From NCBI GenBank assembly GCA_963556495.2, contig OY747703.1, positions 58,663,296 through 58,727,295 of the forward strand: a stretch of 64,000 bases of DNA. Reading direction: 5' to 3'. The position numbers and the translations under genes are program-made. This document shows positions 54,409 to 64,000 of the stretch, piece after piece. The notes under the pieces were generated by a model. The model saw only the letters and a program-made list of their open reading frames with translations. It did not search any database and had not been told where the DNA came from. Each line of letters opens with the position of its first letter. Position 1 is the stretch's first letter. The DNA is from Valencia hispanica. Lineage: Eukaryota; Chordata; Actinopteri; Cyprinodontiformes; Valenciidae.

Positions 54409-55640
54409 GGGGTGAAAACGAATGAGACAGACGAGGGATGAAGGGCAGCAGAGTTTATATGTGTATCGCGGCGTGATTAGAGACGTAGAGCAGGCGCGAG
54501 GTACCGGGTGAATCAAGTTAGGACTGATTAGGATTTTTGAAGCTGGTTTGAGGCGTGGCCTTGCTCCTGAACCTAAGTTAACCTGTTAAATCCATAAAAT
54601 GGGGTCGGTGCAAGGTTTTGTTTTGTCCCTTTTGCTCAATTACGGACACAAAGCAAAGTAGGACTGAACCGGTTCAGTCAACCTAATCTTGTGTCTGGGC
54701 AGATAAATAGGTAGAATATAGTTCGGATGAGTTAAATCTCGTTCATTGTTGGTTAAGTGTTTTTAAGCGATGAACCTGTTGGCTCATTTAACGTCCCCGT
54801 ACGCATACGTTTGTGAGCTGTATTATTTGCTGTGTTTTAAACTGCTTTTTATCCTGAGCGGATCCCACTCTCTCTCTCTTTTCCACGTACTACTCTCTCT
54901 CTCTCTCTCTGATCACCTGGTTGGCAGAGTCGGTCTCGATCCGACCTGTGTTAGCTGGTCTGCTACCTGAAAGGTTAACACCATTGTTCTTTGTCTTTTA
55001 GTTAAAGCTGTGGCCTTCCATGTGGACAGTACACACCATGTGCTCTGCCCCATTTTAGCCAAAGCTAGTTTTATGGCCCTGTGTCTCCTTACACTCCATG
55101 TGCTGTCCTCCATCGTGGCCCAGAGCTAAGTTTATGACCCTTGTCCTACAGGCTATCTCTTACTTGAGCCCCTGGAGTGAGGGCCACCTCCCTTTCTGAA
55201 CAAACCCTCATCTCCCCTCCTCTCCCCTGCAGAAGGGGAGCTGTCTATTTGTCTCTGATCCCCTTCGTGTTAATTGTGTTACATATTATTCGTTTTCTAA
55301 GATCAGTAGTAGTAGTTGCATGCTTTAGAATAGATGGGAATTATTGATGAAATGTTTTGGCTGTAAGGTTGATTTATTTTCTTAATAAATTCCCCTTAGC
55401 TTAAAGAGAAGTTTTTTGTGATTACTTGGTGTATGGGTGCAAATATTGTCCATGGCGTTTGAACTTATACTTTTTAGATTGGTTGTCTGGTGTATTGCTT
55501 CTCAAAGCTGGAGCCCCTAACATTAATTATATTATATTAAATAGATTACAATTTTAACATAATCAATAATTATATTAAATATTAAATTATTGATCATAAT
55601 TATTGATGCTAATCCAAACCAGACAAAAATTCACTCACTC
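54409..55640. other. Unassigned; weakly LTR-like
   Basis: A CT-rich run (54868-54911) and an AATAAATTCCCC polyadenylation-like site (about 55384-55395) sit in a 1.1-kb stretch with a GC-rich left end and a strongly AT-rich right end (55525-55610). It might be part of a long terminal repeat, but no matching partner copy, primer-binding site or gag/pol frame is present, so I do not call one. Confidence 0.3.
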
Positions 55641-55829
55641 TGTGTCACAACACTCGTAATCCTGTCGTTTCCCCCCCACCCAAAATGCAACCTCCTGAAA
55701 TAGGAGTGACAGAGCATTTTTTCCTCAGAAAACGACTCACGAGGCATTCATCAATAGTAGAGACCACAACAAATGTATCAAAAAAACAAGTTAATGAGAC
55801 ATTTAAAAATGCAGTGAACTTTCTTAGCA

Positions 55830-55965
55830 AACTAATAATGGGTCATCATTGGGTCTTTCAACAGGATGGTGATCCAAAATATTTAGCCAAACCAACTCCG
55901 AAATGGTTAACCAAATAAAGAATAACCCTTCTTTGTCAAAGTTGTCCAATGTGTGTGTGCCATGA
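55830..55965 (+). pseudogene. Tc1-like transposase fragment
   Basis: The plus strand reads GHHWVFQQDGDPKYLAKPTP and KWLTK, matching the QDNDPKHTAK catalytic block of Tc1 transposases, with the second aspartate of the DDE triad kept. A stop follows at once, then ITLLCQSCPM as a decayed continuation. Upstream frame residues (from 55685) show no clear homology. Confidence 0.7.
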
Positions 55966-57285
55966 GGTCAGGCTGTTACACACATCTGTGAGTTCCCACA
56001 GGAATAAAAAGGGCAGAGCATGTCCACCCCCACTTTAAGCCTGTAAAATGGCCACTTCTAAAACTGTTGTCTTAATGGGTTCATATGTGAAAAATGTGTG
56101 GATCAGAGCAGCTTTATTGAGATTTTGGTCATATTAACTGACAGTGTGAGTGAGCCCAGAGAACAGTGAAAATAAGCTGGTAGAGGACAGACTGCCAATA
56201 ATACACAATGATGCAATTAATATACTAACTAAGCAGCAATGCATTCACACACTTTATTCTGACTGTGTATGTCACTGTTTATGATGGATAACATTTGGAC
56301 ATTTACATTTTTGGCAAACCTGTAAAACATTTATGATGAAAATATTTCTGTTGTGTCAAACAAATATAGGAAACCAATTAGAATTAAATGTACTTTCATT
56401 TTTACCTGGGGATGGATGATCACTCCGAGCAGAAACAGTCACAGGAAACTTCTGCTGCCATCTAGATGCACACTTTCTTCCCAGGACTCATTTAACTTTG
56501 TCACAGCAGGGTTAGAAACACTAAGAAGCACCTTCCTTCTGGGTGAGCTCGTTCCACCACATTGTGCATGCCACAACTTACTGAAAAACCTCACAGAAAT
56601 GAGGTTTTGATCAAAATTCGTCACACCTGTGATTTTTCTGGGTACGACACTTCAAAATGTTTGACAAGAAAAAGATCTGTTAGCCAGCCAGCAGTGAAGA
56701 GCAGCAAGCATGACAGCTTTACAAACTTCAAAATGCAAATGAAGCCAACGGTTTCTTGTGTCTGCAGGATTTCATGTGAAGTAGTGCAGCAGTTGAACTC
56801 GACTGCAGAAAGATAAGGTCAGAGGCATGAAACCATGTTCACATGTTGAAAAAAGCCCTGAGATGACAACTGTTGTGAATTGGTGCCATTTAAATAAATG
56901 GAATTGAAAACTGAATTGAAATCTTGACGCAAACAGACTCAGTACTAAGTATTAGAGTTCAAAGCATGTTGATTGCTGCCTGTATTTCAATGTGTTCTCC
57001 TTTCCGAGCCTGAAATAACTGTATTTACTTAACTCACTGTCCTCATATTGATCTACTGCTGCATTAAAACCCTGAGACGCTGATCAGAGAAAGTTTTTCT
57101 AGACCCTTGATTATAAAAGAAAGCACATTTTTGTTTGTTTTTGCCTGAATTGTTTTTCTTCAAAGGTACAAATACAGTCAGAAGTTTACCCTCTTTATGA
57201 GTATCGTTAAACAGAGCTTAATGATTTTATTTGAAACAAGTCCTTTTGGTGTAATGATTTTAAAGCCTCCTGTGACAATCATGTC
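55966..57285. other. Unassigned sequence; LINE-type tail at 56860-56923
   Basis: Only the short segment near 56860-56923 (TGCCATTTAAATAAATGG, then AATTGAAAACTGAATTGAAA) resembles the 3' tail of an L2-type LINE or SINE. Nothing else is recognisable. Confidence 0.4.
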
Positions 57286-57316
57286 CAGGGTGTAACCCGC
57301 CTCTCGCCCAATTAGA
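57286..57316 (+). mobile_element. SINE family A, short fragment
   Basis: CATGTCCAGGGTGTAACCCG and CCTCTCGCCCAAT are the segment that follows CGACCTGTCC in this family. Only about 30 bases remain. Confidence 0.6.
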
Positions 57317-57639
57317 TCTTCTGTCTCTTCCCTATGTCCTTTACCCTTCACAGAGAAACTATTCAGAGACCTTTGTTTTTTAATCATTTTGCGATCTTGT
57401 GGGTTTGTTTTTAGCAGTGACAAAGCTGAAAAGATGTGTCTAGGAAGAAGGCGTACAGTCTTGACCCATTTCCACCAGTTCTGACAGGAGGGATGGGCTA
57501 AAATTCCAGTAAACTATAGAGAGAAGCTTATGGGCAGAAACCTAAAACATTTGAAGCAATTCTACATTTATTCTAAAAAATACTACGAGAAAAATGTTGA
57601 TAATCTTAACTCCTATTTAACATGAAAACCTTCCATCCA

Positions 57640-57968
57640 TGCACCATCTATATCCATCCATCCTCTGCAGGGATGTGGGCTGCTGGTGCCTATCTCCAGC
57701 AATCACTGAGTGAGACACCTGGGACAGGTGGCCAGTCCATCGCAGAGACACACTGGACAAACAACCATGCAGGCTCACACTCATACAATTTAGAGAGTCC
57801 AATTAACCTAACAGTCATGCTTTTGGACTGTGGGAGGAATCCGGAGTACCCGGAGAGAACCCACGCATGCACAGGGAGAACATGCAAACAGATCCTAGGC
57901 TGGGATTTGAACCCAGGACCTTCTTGCTGCTAGGCAACAGTGCTACCCACTGTGCCACTGAGCAGCCC
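57640..57968 (-). mobile_element. SINE family A, most complete copy
   Basis: Antisense and nearly full length. Read on the minus strand: a tRNA-like head with A box TGGCACAGTGGGTAG (about 57941-57957) and B box GGGTTCAAATCC (57903-57914), a body with TGCATGTTCTCCCTGTGCAT and GGATTCCTCCCACAGTCC, then TGTTTGTCCAGTGTGTCTCT, GGAGATAGGCACCAGCAGC and a GGATGGATGGA-type tail (57651-57662). The pol III boxes would drive transcription; the element has no protein. It is the reference for the other six pieces in this window. Confidence 0.88.
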
Positions 57969-60900
57969 TACAGGAGGAGCTTATGGACTGATAAGCTTGT
58001 TTTTATGTAAACGTCTGACTGGTCCAGTTAGTTACAGGGTTTCATAAGGTCGACCAAAAAAAAAGATGCATGACAGCATGTAAGTGTTCCAGAACCAAAT
58101 AAGACTAAACCCTTAATATTATTGCATATTCCTGTGTGTCATGTCTACTGGGACAGAGATGTCACTGGAAGTGTATGATGTACAGCTAATAGAACAACAA
58201 GCAAGCACTGCTGATCCTGATGCATCATAACAGGCCTGCATGTTCCATATTCAGTGAGCAGCAATAACTGCATTACCAATCCGCTCATTAGCCGACTCAC
58301 AGGCTTCCCTCATACTCTCTCACTTTTTAAGGGTAAAATCATCTTCAAAGTAAGAGTTAGAAGTCCAGACAGAGAGAGGCCTCTATCTAACTCTGTGGCT
58401 GAAGATGATAGAGCCTGTAATCTATCACAGCGAATACTAACCACTCTCCCCCCAGTGGAGTTGAGGAGGTGAACTATTTCCCCCCAATGGAAGCTTTTCC
58501 AAAGACTTTAATATGGATGAAAACATTCATCTTTTTTGTCCTGCATGTGGTTATGGAGAATATTGATTAAGTGAAAGTGAACGATAAAATAGCGGGTGTC
58601 CTCAATGGGTTTGGCTTGTTTGGCTAGATGGGGAAGGACAACTTAGAAAACGGTGTTTTTTAGACAAAGCCGAGCTAAATAAAGAGCTACATTAATAGTT
58701 AATTTTTACAGAAAAAAACCCTCTTTTCATCTTTTGCAAACGTCTGGACCAGACTCGTAGCAGTAGAACAAAATCAAAAAGATGGATTAGTTCTTCTGCC
58801 TTTAACGAGTGGGCTTCCTCTGAAGTTGAGCAGGCAGCTAAATGGCTTTAAGTTCTGGCTGCTTTAAACTGAGAGAAGCAGCAAGAAAACCTGGGAAGCG
58901 TGAGAGCAAGCGAAGCCCAAGATGAGGAGTCAGATGGAATTCATGGAGCTCATTAGAAGCTGTTCCTCGTTTCGCTAAGAAGCAGAGGACAAAAAAAATA
59001 TAGTAATTGATTTCTACGCTGGCTCACTTACCCTCTTTTTACAAATAATTACTTCTAGTGAGCGTTCACTGAAAAGGTGGCAGAGAAAATAAGCACCGCA
59101 GCTATTTATTTTTTTTTTTATATATAAATGGCACTCTATTAATTATTGAATTTTTGGGTTGATTTTTGTTACGGCTGCACTGACAATTTGTCGGAACACA
59201 TAAACGTCCAACACGTTTGCTGATAAACCCAGCAGAGAGAGTGTGCTGCAGTAAATGTCAGAGGAGGACATGTAGAATTACAAGCTCATTAGAGAGTCTG
59301 CATTGATCATCCTCTGCCCTGAGAAAGGCTCAAACAAGACTTTAATGCTTTTGTTTTGCTGAATGAAGTTTGCAGAAACATTTCTCTGGTCTGAAATTGA
59401 ACTGTCGATGCCAAACCCAGGCAGATAAACCGTTTCAGAGGTCTGCAGCCGGAACGGATGTAAAAGGAGAAGAAATTCAACATGCATCACAATGTCTGGG
59501 TGGTTAATTTAAATTTCTAGATTTATCTTGAAGTGCACATTCAGGGCTCTTCAAGTTCATTCTAAACAACGTTCCAGTGATGCCTTACCCACTTTGGTAG
59601 TCAGAACCAGCCACTTTATTTCTGATTCTTCTACATTCAAACACCAAAACAACATATTCACTGTCCAATGCTATAACATGTGTCAAACAATCAGTAAATA
59701 ACCGCGACTGACATTATGTATCTGTAACAATTTTAGTAAGTTCCGGAGTCAAAACAGAAACCACACACTGCTACAATGGTTTGGTGTTACCATTGGATAA
59801 GGAATGATCCCTCTGTCCTAATCCTTAGATCAGTGATGGAGGGAACAGTCCAGGTCGGCAACAGAGAAGGGAACTGAAGCAGAACACATCAAATATCTGT
59901 GAGACAATGATCAAAATCCAGAAACATGAAGCAGGGGCTAAAATAAGTGATAAAATCAGAGTAATCAGGGAGCAGACAAGGAACAGATCAGGTACACGAT
60001 CAGGAACTCAGAGAAAAAAAGAAAAAGAAAACGCTCAGAAGGTTGTGACGAGGGTTGACGATAGATGACATACAGCAAAGCTAAGCTTTGGTCTGAAAAT
60101 ATATATTTGCAGCAGCTGTTCACTCCTGAATGAAACTTTATCCAAGCTCCATGTCAACAGGAAGAGTGGCACTTTGTTCAAGTTTCTCTAAACTACAGAA
60201 ATCCTTATAAAAGCCACTTCCAGCCAAAACCATAATCATCTGTGATCAGCAGATATATACGCTTCTTCCTTGTTATACTTGTTGAAAAATATAACTGATT
60301 TAGTCTCATTTTTGGGTTTTTAGTGGTTTTCCTGTTTTATTTTCTGAAATAAAAGATGAAAGTAAAAGTTAGAGAATATTGCTTAACCCTCATTCCCCCT
60401 CCAGTGTTTACTTTAGCAAACTGACATTGTCTGTTTGGCTTCGCCAAGAGAACACATGTTGTTTTCCAAAGAAGAAGAGCTTGTTGAACTCTTGACATTA
60501 TCACATTTTTTCCCTCCTGTGCCGGAGCAGAGACAGCTCGGTGCCAGAGAGATTAAAACCCTGAGAACGTCCCTGAGAGGCACTCAGCATAACCCTACAA
60601 GACTTTTCTTAAATTCAATCAGGAGCGACTGAATGATTCATGATCTCCTGACATGATTGATAAAATGACAGATATTCATGTCGGTCTCCCGCTGGGAGTC
60701 GGACGGAAACCTGAGAAGGTTATTTACATCCGATCTGGAAGTCTGCACCTCCCAAGGCTTTATCTAAAAAAAAATAACCCCACAAGAAATCAAAAATAAT
60801 TTGTGTCTTTAAAGAAACCCTGAAGGTCCCACAGTTATTCAGTTCTTTTCACTTTTTATTTAATGCAAAATTGATTATGCAGCATTCAGAGCCACATCAT

Positions 60901-61084
60901 CAGAGTGTCACTTTTTCACCCCCCCCCCCCCCCCGTAAATATCTGTTACCGCCATTTGGGCAACTAACTTTTTACCTAGCTGGCAATGAAACGTTTATGC
61001 AAAGCTTTTTCATTTTTTGAGAATTCAAAATATCATCCATGCTTATAAAATAGTTTGTTCCTGTATTAACACCTAGTCAGTCAT
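57969..61084. other. Unassigned sequence, low repeat density
   Basis: About 3.1 kb with no recognised element, apart from a C homopolymer (60919-60934). This and 22936-25814 are the longest repeat-poor stretches. Small open frames lack domains and splice context. Confidence 0.4.
60919..60934. repeat. C homopolymer (16)
   Basis: Uninterrupted run of 16 C, likely length-variable. Confidence 0.9.
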
Positions 61085-61410
61085 TTCAGATGGCTCACAT
61101 TCAGTCAGGTTCTGGTTCTGCTGGAGGTTTTTTGTCCTGTTAAGGGGTAGATGTCCTTTCTGCTGTGGCTACATGCATGCTCAGTATGAGGGACTGCTGC
61201 GAGTCAGTGACTCATTGCAGCCTGCTTGTTTTTCTAAGACAGACAACTTCTCTGAACCAGTTTAATCATAAAGTGAACACGATGCATTACTAGGGTCAGT
61301 TGTAATCGACGTAACTGACCTGGAGTCTGTCCGTATGATTGAACTGACTGGCTTGAGGGGCCCTGAGAAAACATGTGTTGTTTATTGGTGAATAAATAAA
61401 CTAAATTTAT
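61085..61410 (+). mobile_element. L2-type LINE 3' UTR fragment
   Basis: CAGTCAGGTTCTGGTTCTGC, TGGAGGTTTTTTGTCCTGTT, GCTCAGTATGAGGGACTGCT and TTTTTCTAAGACAGACAACT, ending in a GAATAAATAAACTAAATTTA tail. Same region as 20325-20555 but more complete. Confidence 0.7.
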
Positions 61411-62924
61411 CTCTACATATGGGATGCTAATTTTTACACTATTCAATCTTTAACCCTAGGGTAAGACTGTTTTTACGTTTAGCATTTTTTGAGTTGTAGC
61501 AAAAGCCTAAGTGAGTGTGGCCTAACTTGACTGCAGACATGTGGATAGTGGGATTTATTGGTTTAGAAGTGACTATTTGTGATTGGTGGAGAGCTGTTTT
61601 TAGTGGTGCATCTACTGCACTTACGTTCTCAGAGAAGTCTACAATATTTGTCTGGTTTGGGCTCCAGGACAAGTTTAATCAGAGACGATTTTTTAAAAAA
61701 AAGAAGCTATTCCCTGATTGGACGCCTGCCTTGAGCCCAGCTGCTTGAAAGCTGAGGTCTTTTCTTGGTTCTCAACAAGGAGAATGATCCTTGAGCCAGG
61801 ATGAGTCTGATTTAATCATTAGTTCCCCTGTTTACAAGCTGAAGTGCTCTTTGGACAGAACTCTCTATGGATGAAATGATTATTGATTATAAAATTATCA
61901 TAGGGTTTATGCCAGGTCCTGTTGCCAATGGCTGTACCTGATAACTGTTCATTATGCTAACCAACCTGAGTTACTGTAGTTTAGTCAGAATCACATGACT
62001 TTATATTAAGGCTAAAATCCAATGGCCTGAAAAAAGGAAAAATATGAACTCATACTGATAAAAAGGACTACTTGAACTTTTTTCTAGCTTTGGATAAAGT
62101 TGGATCTTTTATCTTTAAAGTTGTTCAATAAGAGTAGAAAATAAGCTTTCTGAGACAGGAGACAACTCTGGGTTCTGTTGGTACCACTCCTGCTTTCCTG
62201 TGTGGACTTTTAATAATTACTCATAATCACATAAACACATAAATCACATAGTAGTAAGAGATTTTAATGTAAAATATTGATGCTAATGTGCTGTCTGGTG
62301 CACCCGGGGGGGGTCACACTGTTGCTGTTTACAAGATGTCAAAGTGCAATTGTAGCTTCACGTACGATCAGCAAAAGATATACCGTCTGGTCGCAAGAAA
62401 ATGGGTGGCGAGTGCATCATAGCCGGCATATGTGTTCCTGTGTGACAAAAGTGGAAAGGATCCCATAGATCAGTTTAGGTTGACTGGGGAGGTTGCACTG
62501 TAGATGAAAATTAAAGACTATGCACTTTTTCATTGTCTTTTTCAGACTGCTGCTTTTTACTTTTATCATTACATCAAAAAGAAAATAATTATTGATTTCT
62601 CATAATATTACTTCAGATTTTTGTTTAATTTTTGTCTGGTACAACTTTAAAAATGAGCTATTATTGTTACTCCTAAATGTTCTAATTCGGAAGAGTAATT
62701 ATTTTGTTTTATTTTCAGAGATTTTAAAGTAATTTTTGTACTTGTGAAAGCTGATTGGAAGTTTATTTAACTATTCTTTCTAACCACATGGAGAATGCAC
62801 GATTTAAATATGTTCAAATCGAAAGTCTTGGCCGAGTCCTGAAACACTGTCAGGACTGAGCCAAGTGGCCTCTTTTTTTGAAAATCAATATATGGTCACC
62901 TGTGCTGGCATGGGTGCCCTGAGG
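61411..62924. other. Unassigned sequence
   Basis: AT-rich, with no supported element or exon. Confidence 0.4.
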
Positions 62925-63200
62925 CCCCCCTGTTAGGCAGCAGGGGCTCTGGAGGTAGGGGTTAAGACTGTAATCAGTGGGTTGCCAGTTCGAACCCCCT
63001 CTCCATCCGTCTCTTTGTCGTTACGCTCTTGGGTAAGACACTTCACCCGCTTTGCCTCCTGGTGGTGCTAAATGAATGCCAACCTCACTTCTGTCAGTCT
63101 GCCCCAGGGTTGCTGTGGCACCAATCTAGCTTACCAACATCAGCTTTGTAAAGCACTTAGGAGTCCTCAGACTTGATAAAGCACTATTTATACTTATCCC
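62925..63200 (+). mobile_element. SINE family B with tRNA-like head
   Basis: Head: GGTTGCCAGTTCGAACCCCC (62981-63000) contains a B-box match (GTTCGAACC), and GCTCTGGAGGTAGGGGTTAAG-like sequence lies about 40 bases upstream in the A-box position. Body: CTTGGGTAAGACACTTCACC, GCCTCCTGGTGGTGC and TCTGTCAGTCTGCCCCAGGG. 3' end: TAAAGCACTATTTATACTTA. Same order as 53515-53835. Confidence 0.8.
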
Positions 63201-64000
63201 ATTCTATTTTTGGTGAATCAGCATCATAACCTAACTAACCTAACTAGCAGCCTTTTATTGGCTGAATGCTGGATCCAGAAGAATGCAGCTGGATGTGGGT
63301 GGATGTGGTGTCAGGGCTGCACTGCGTGTGGAGAACAATGGAGGAGGACTGGGTAATCACGTTGCTCAACTGACAGTGGGCCAGCGGCAATCAAACGTAA
63401 TGGAACAAGCCTCGTGGATCGATACAAGTCAGTGATCGCAGACACACAAAGGTTGTTTAGTAACACGCAGCACTAATTGAAATCAATGACTAATCTGATG
63501 ACAGTTCTTAACCTTTCCACCCGCAAAGATTCATAAATGAGAGAGAAAGACGGCGGGGCAGCGGGCGGACTGTCTCCCACAACGCCTTCATCTTTTTCTG
63601 CTGATCCACGCTTTTCGAGATGCAGAACTAAGATGTTCAATGAGGTTACATTGCCTTGGATCAATACAGAAGAAGTACTAACACTTTGGTTTAATGGCCG
63701 TTTCTGCCAGGCATTGATAAAACCATACGGGTAAATAAAATATGCATGCTGAGGAGGAAGTTCAGACTGGACGAAGAAGATCGTTAAGCAGTTAATTGAT
63801 TCAAGTGTGGAGAAAATAGGAGTGACAAATAGGGCCATAAAATCTAAACCTTATTTATACAGATACACGTGGGTTGATGGGGTCTCCATCAAGCAGAATT
63901 GAACCCAATTTAAATGCGGTTACATGTAATGGCCTTAAAACCGGTGGTTAATTGATGGGGAAGCCATATTCCATTCTGTGTGGCGGGCAGCGACCCACCG
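63201..64000. other. Unassigned sequence
   Basis: No supported feature to the end of the window. A 121-codon minus frame (63473-63838) has no recognisable domain. Confidence 0.35.

Noticed and set aside
57903..57957. tRNA gene on the minus strand
   Set aside because: The A and B boxes belong to a SINE head seen in other copies. No full tRNA cloverleaf is readable.
60435..60632. 65-codon frame beginning MASPREHMLFSKEEELVELL
   Set aside because: Looks protein-like in composition, but there is no recognisable family, no clear splice sites and no neighbouring exon.

Overview
The window looks like teleost fish nuclear DNA: a gene-poor intergenic or intronic stretch that has been hit repeatedly by transposons. 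I found no convincing host exon, no rRNA and no functional tRNA gene. The evidence for a teleost is the repeat content seen together: Tc1-type transposase relics, CR1/L2/Rex1-type LINE fragments with fish-like reverse transcriptase motifs and A-rich or (TTGAA)-type tails, tRNA-derived SINEs, hAT-type MITEs with 8-bp target duplications, and CA/TA microsatellites. I cannot name the species. Family names below rest on remembered resemblance and on structure seen here (terminal inverted repeats, target-site duplications, conserved peptide motifs), not on a database search.

Layout. 0-10 kb: a tRNA-SINE split by a second element, a MITE, an unusual permuted inverted repeat (3870-4242), a pogo/Tigger-like element carrying a nested MITE (5961-7009), and a 2.2-kb element with arms of more than 300 bp (7812-9989). 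10-16 kb: a Tc1 relic interrupted by a LINE-derived unit, a second copy of that unit, a 22-bp minisatellite and a 1.27-kb GC-rich block. 17-23 kb: an L2-type LINE scrap, a hAT-like N-terminal exon with a splice donor, SINE pieces, a hAT MITE, an L2-type tail and a degenerate 22-bp tandem array. 25-32 kb: a second MITE copy, a CR1/Rex1-type LINE with a broken catalytic motif, and a 1.86-kb DNA transposon with a hAT element nested inside it (perfect 8-bp target duplication). 35-41 kb: three or more LINE fragments on the minus strand, some fused, and a 362-bp hAT MITE with a perfect 8-bp duplication. 43-48 kb: a stack of nested elements (Harbinger-like ends, then a hAT-like element, then a TA microsatellite plus a Tc1/mariner end). 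48-64 kb: LINE, Tc1 and SINE fragments separated by unassigned sequence.

How it works together. Nothing suggests an operon or a working gene set. Every transposase or reverse transcriptase segment is truncated, frameshifted or missing catalytic residues, so the mobile elements appear dead. The window's main value is as a record of insertion order: at least six nested insertions can be ordered from flanking duplications. The structures I could not assign to a family I know are the permuted inverted repeat at 3870-4242, the long-arm element at 7812-9989 and the GC-rich block at 14743-16010.
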